Position numbers and translations under genes: made by a program. Of a stretch of 5,776 nucleotides of DNA, positions 5,296 to 5,776 are shown piece by piece. The notes under the pieces were generated by a model. It was not told where the DNA came from. It saw nothing but the letters and a program-made list of their open reading frames with translations, and did no database searches. Source of the stretch: Pseudomonadota bacterium (GTDB lineage: Bacteria; Pseudomonadota; Gammaproteobacteria; Burkholderiales; Burkholderiaceae_C); contig JAUPTP010000177.1 in assembly GCA_030918015.1 (NCBI GenBank), positions 1 through 5,776 of the forward strand, read 5' to 3'. Position 1 is the stretch's first letter. Every line of letters starts with the position of its first letter.

Positions 5296-5776
5296 ATGGC
5301 AGCACGTTGGACAGCATGGTTGGTGTGGGCGGCCCTGGCGGGCAGCCTGGTCTTCTGGGGGCTGCGCCTGGGCGTGCGTCCGGGCGGCCTGCCGCCGCAG
5401 GCGCAGACCGTCGCGACCGACCAGGCCGTGCGGGGCGATGTGCTGCGCATGCTCGGTGCGGTGCCGGCGGGCGCCGGTGCGCCCGCTGCCCCGGCGGCGG
5501 CCGCGCGCTTTCGCCTGATCGGTGCGGTGGCGCAGTCCGGCGGCGGTGGCTGGGCGATGCTGGCGGTCGATGACCGCCCGGCCCGGGTGGTGCGCGTCGG
5601 CAGCCTGGTCGACGAGCGCTGGGTGCTGCAGTCGGTCAGTCCGCGTCAGGTGGAGATCGGGCCGCAGGGCGGGGCGGCTCAGCTCACGCTGGATCTGCCG
5701 CGCTTGCCGCCGCCGGCCACCGGCGTGCCGGGCCAGGCGACGGGCCCCGGTCCCGGCCCGGCCGCGGGTGTCGCGC
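5296..5776 (+). CDS. gspC: Type II secretion system protein C (GspC), N-terminal part, cut by window edge
   Basis: GspC bridges the inner-membrane platform and the outer-membrane secretin GspD. The first 160 codons are visible. A short basic N-terminus is followed by one membrane helix at about 5-25 (Trp/Ala/Leu-rich), a periplasmic linker with an Ala/Pro-rich stretch (about 56-70), and the homology region (HR) domain at about 71-133. That domain begins RFRLIGAVA and contains GWAMLAVDDRPARVVRVG, typical of GspC HR domains, then the VDERWVLQSVSPRQVEI strands. After it comes a Pro/Gly-rich tail (about 135-155). Whether a PDZ or coiled-coil domain follows cannot be seen. The ATG at 5296 is the only sensible start upstream of the membrane helix. 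No Shine-Dalgarno sequence is visible, and a -10-like CATAAT ends only 8 nt before it. The gene is transcribed away from gspG-N. Confidence 0.88.
   Translation, partial: MAARWTAWLVWAALAGSLVFWGLRLGVRPGGLPPQAQTVATDQAVRGDVLRMLGAVPAGAGAPAAPAAAARFRLIGAVAQSGGGGWAMLAVDDRPARVVRVGSLVDERWVLQSVSPRQVEIGPQGGAAQLTLDLPRLPPPATGVPGQATGPGPGPAAGVA

Overview
The window holds most of a type II secretion system (T2SS, general secretory pathway) locus. It is very GC-rich (C/G at almost every third codon position). Gene content, divergent gspC placement and protein style suggest a betaproteobacterium of the order Burkholderiales, possibly the Leptothrix/Rubrivivax/Ideonella group. That placement comes from recognising the protein families; no database was searched.

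Layout: eight genes run leftwards on the minus strand in the order gspG, gspH, gspI, gspJ, gspK, gspL, gspM, gspN (right to left, 5239 down to 1). gspN runs off the left edge. On the plus strand, divergent from gspG, gspC starts at 5296 and runs off the right edge. The 56 bp between the gspG and gspC start codons hold the only clear divergent control region, with overlapping -10-like hexamers and a perfect inverted repeat. Within the operon the genes are tightly packed. G/H, J/K and L/M overlap by 4 bp, I/J by 1 bp and H/I by 14 bp. There are two gaps: 95 bp between gspK and gspL, which holds a possible internal promoter, and 25 bp between gspM and gspN. No stretch above 300 bases lacks a gene. 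No tRNA, rRNA, CRISPR array, insertion sequence or convincing terminator was seen.

How the genes work together: GspG is the major pseudopilin, and GspH, I, J and K are the minor pseudopilins that form and cap the tip of the periplasmic pseudopilus. GspL and GspM are the inner-membrane platform proteins that link the pseudopilus machinery to the cytoplasmic ATPase GspE. GspC links the inner-membrane platform to the outer-membrane secretin GspD, and GspN is an accessory inner-membrane protein. The genes for GspD, GspE, GspF and the prepilin peptidase GspO are not in this window and presumably lie outside it.

I found no previously undescribed system here. The points worth a second look are small: the divergent promoter architecture, an apparently leaderless gspC, a possible internal promoter and start ambiguity at gspL, a Pro/Ala-rich insert in GspJ, a cysteine pair in GspI and an N-terminal extension on GspN.
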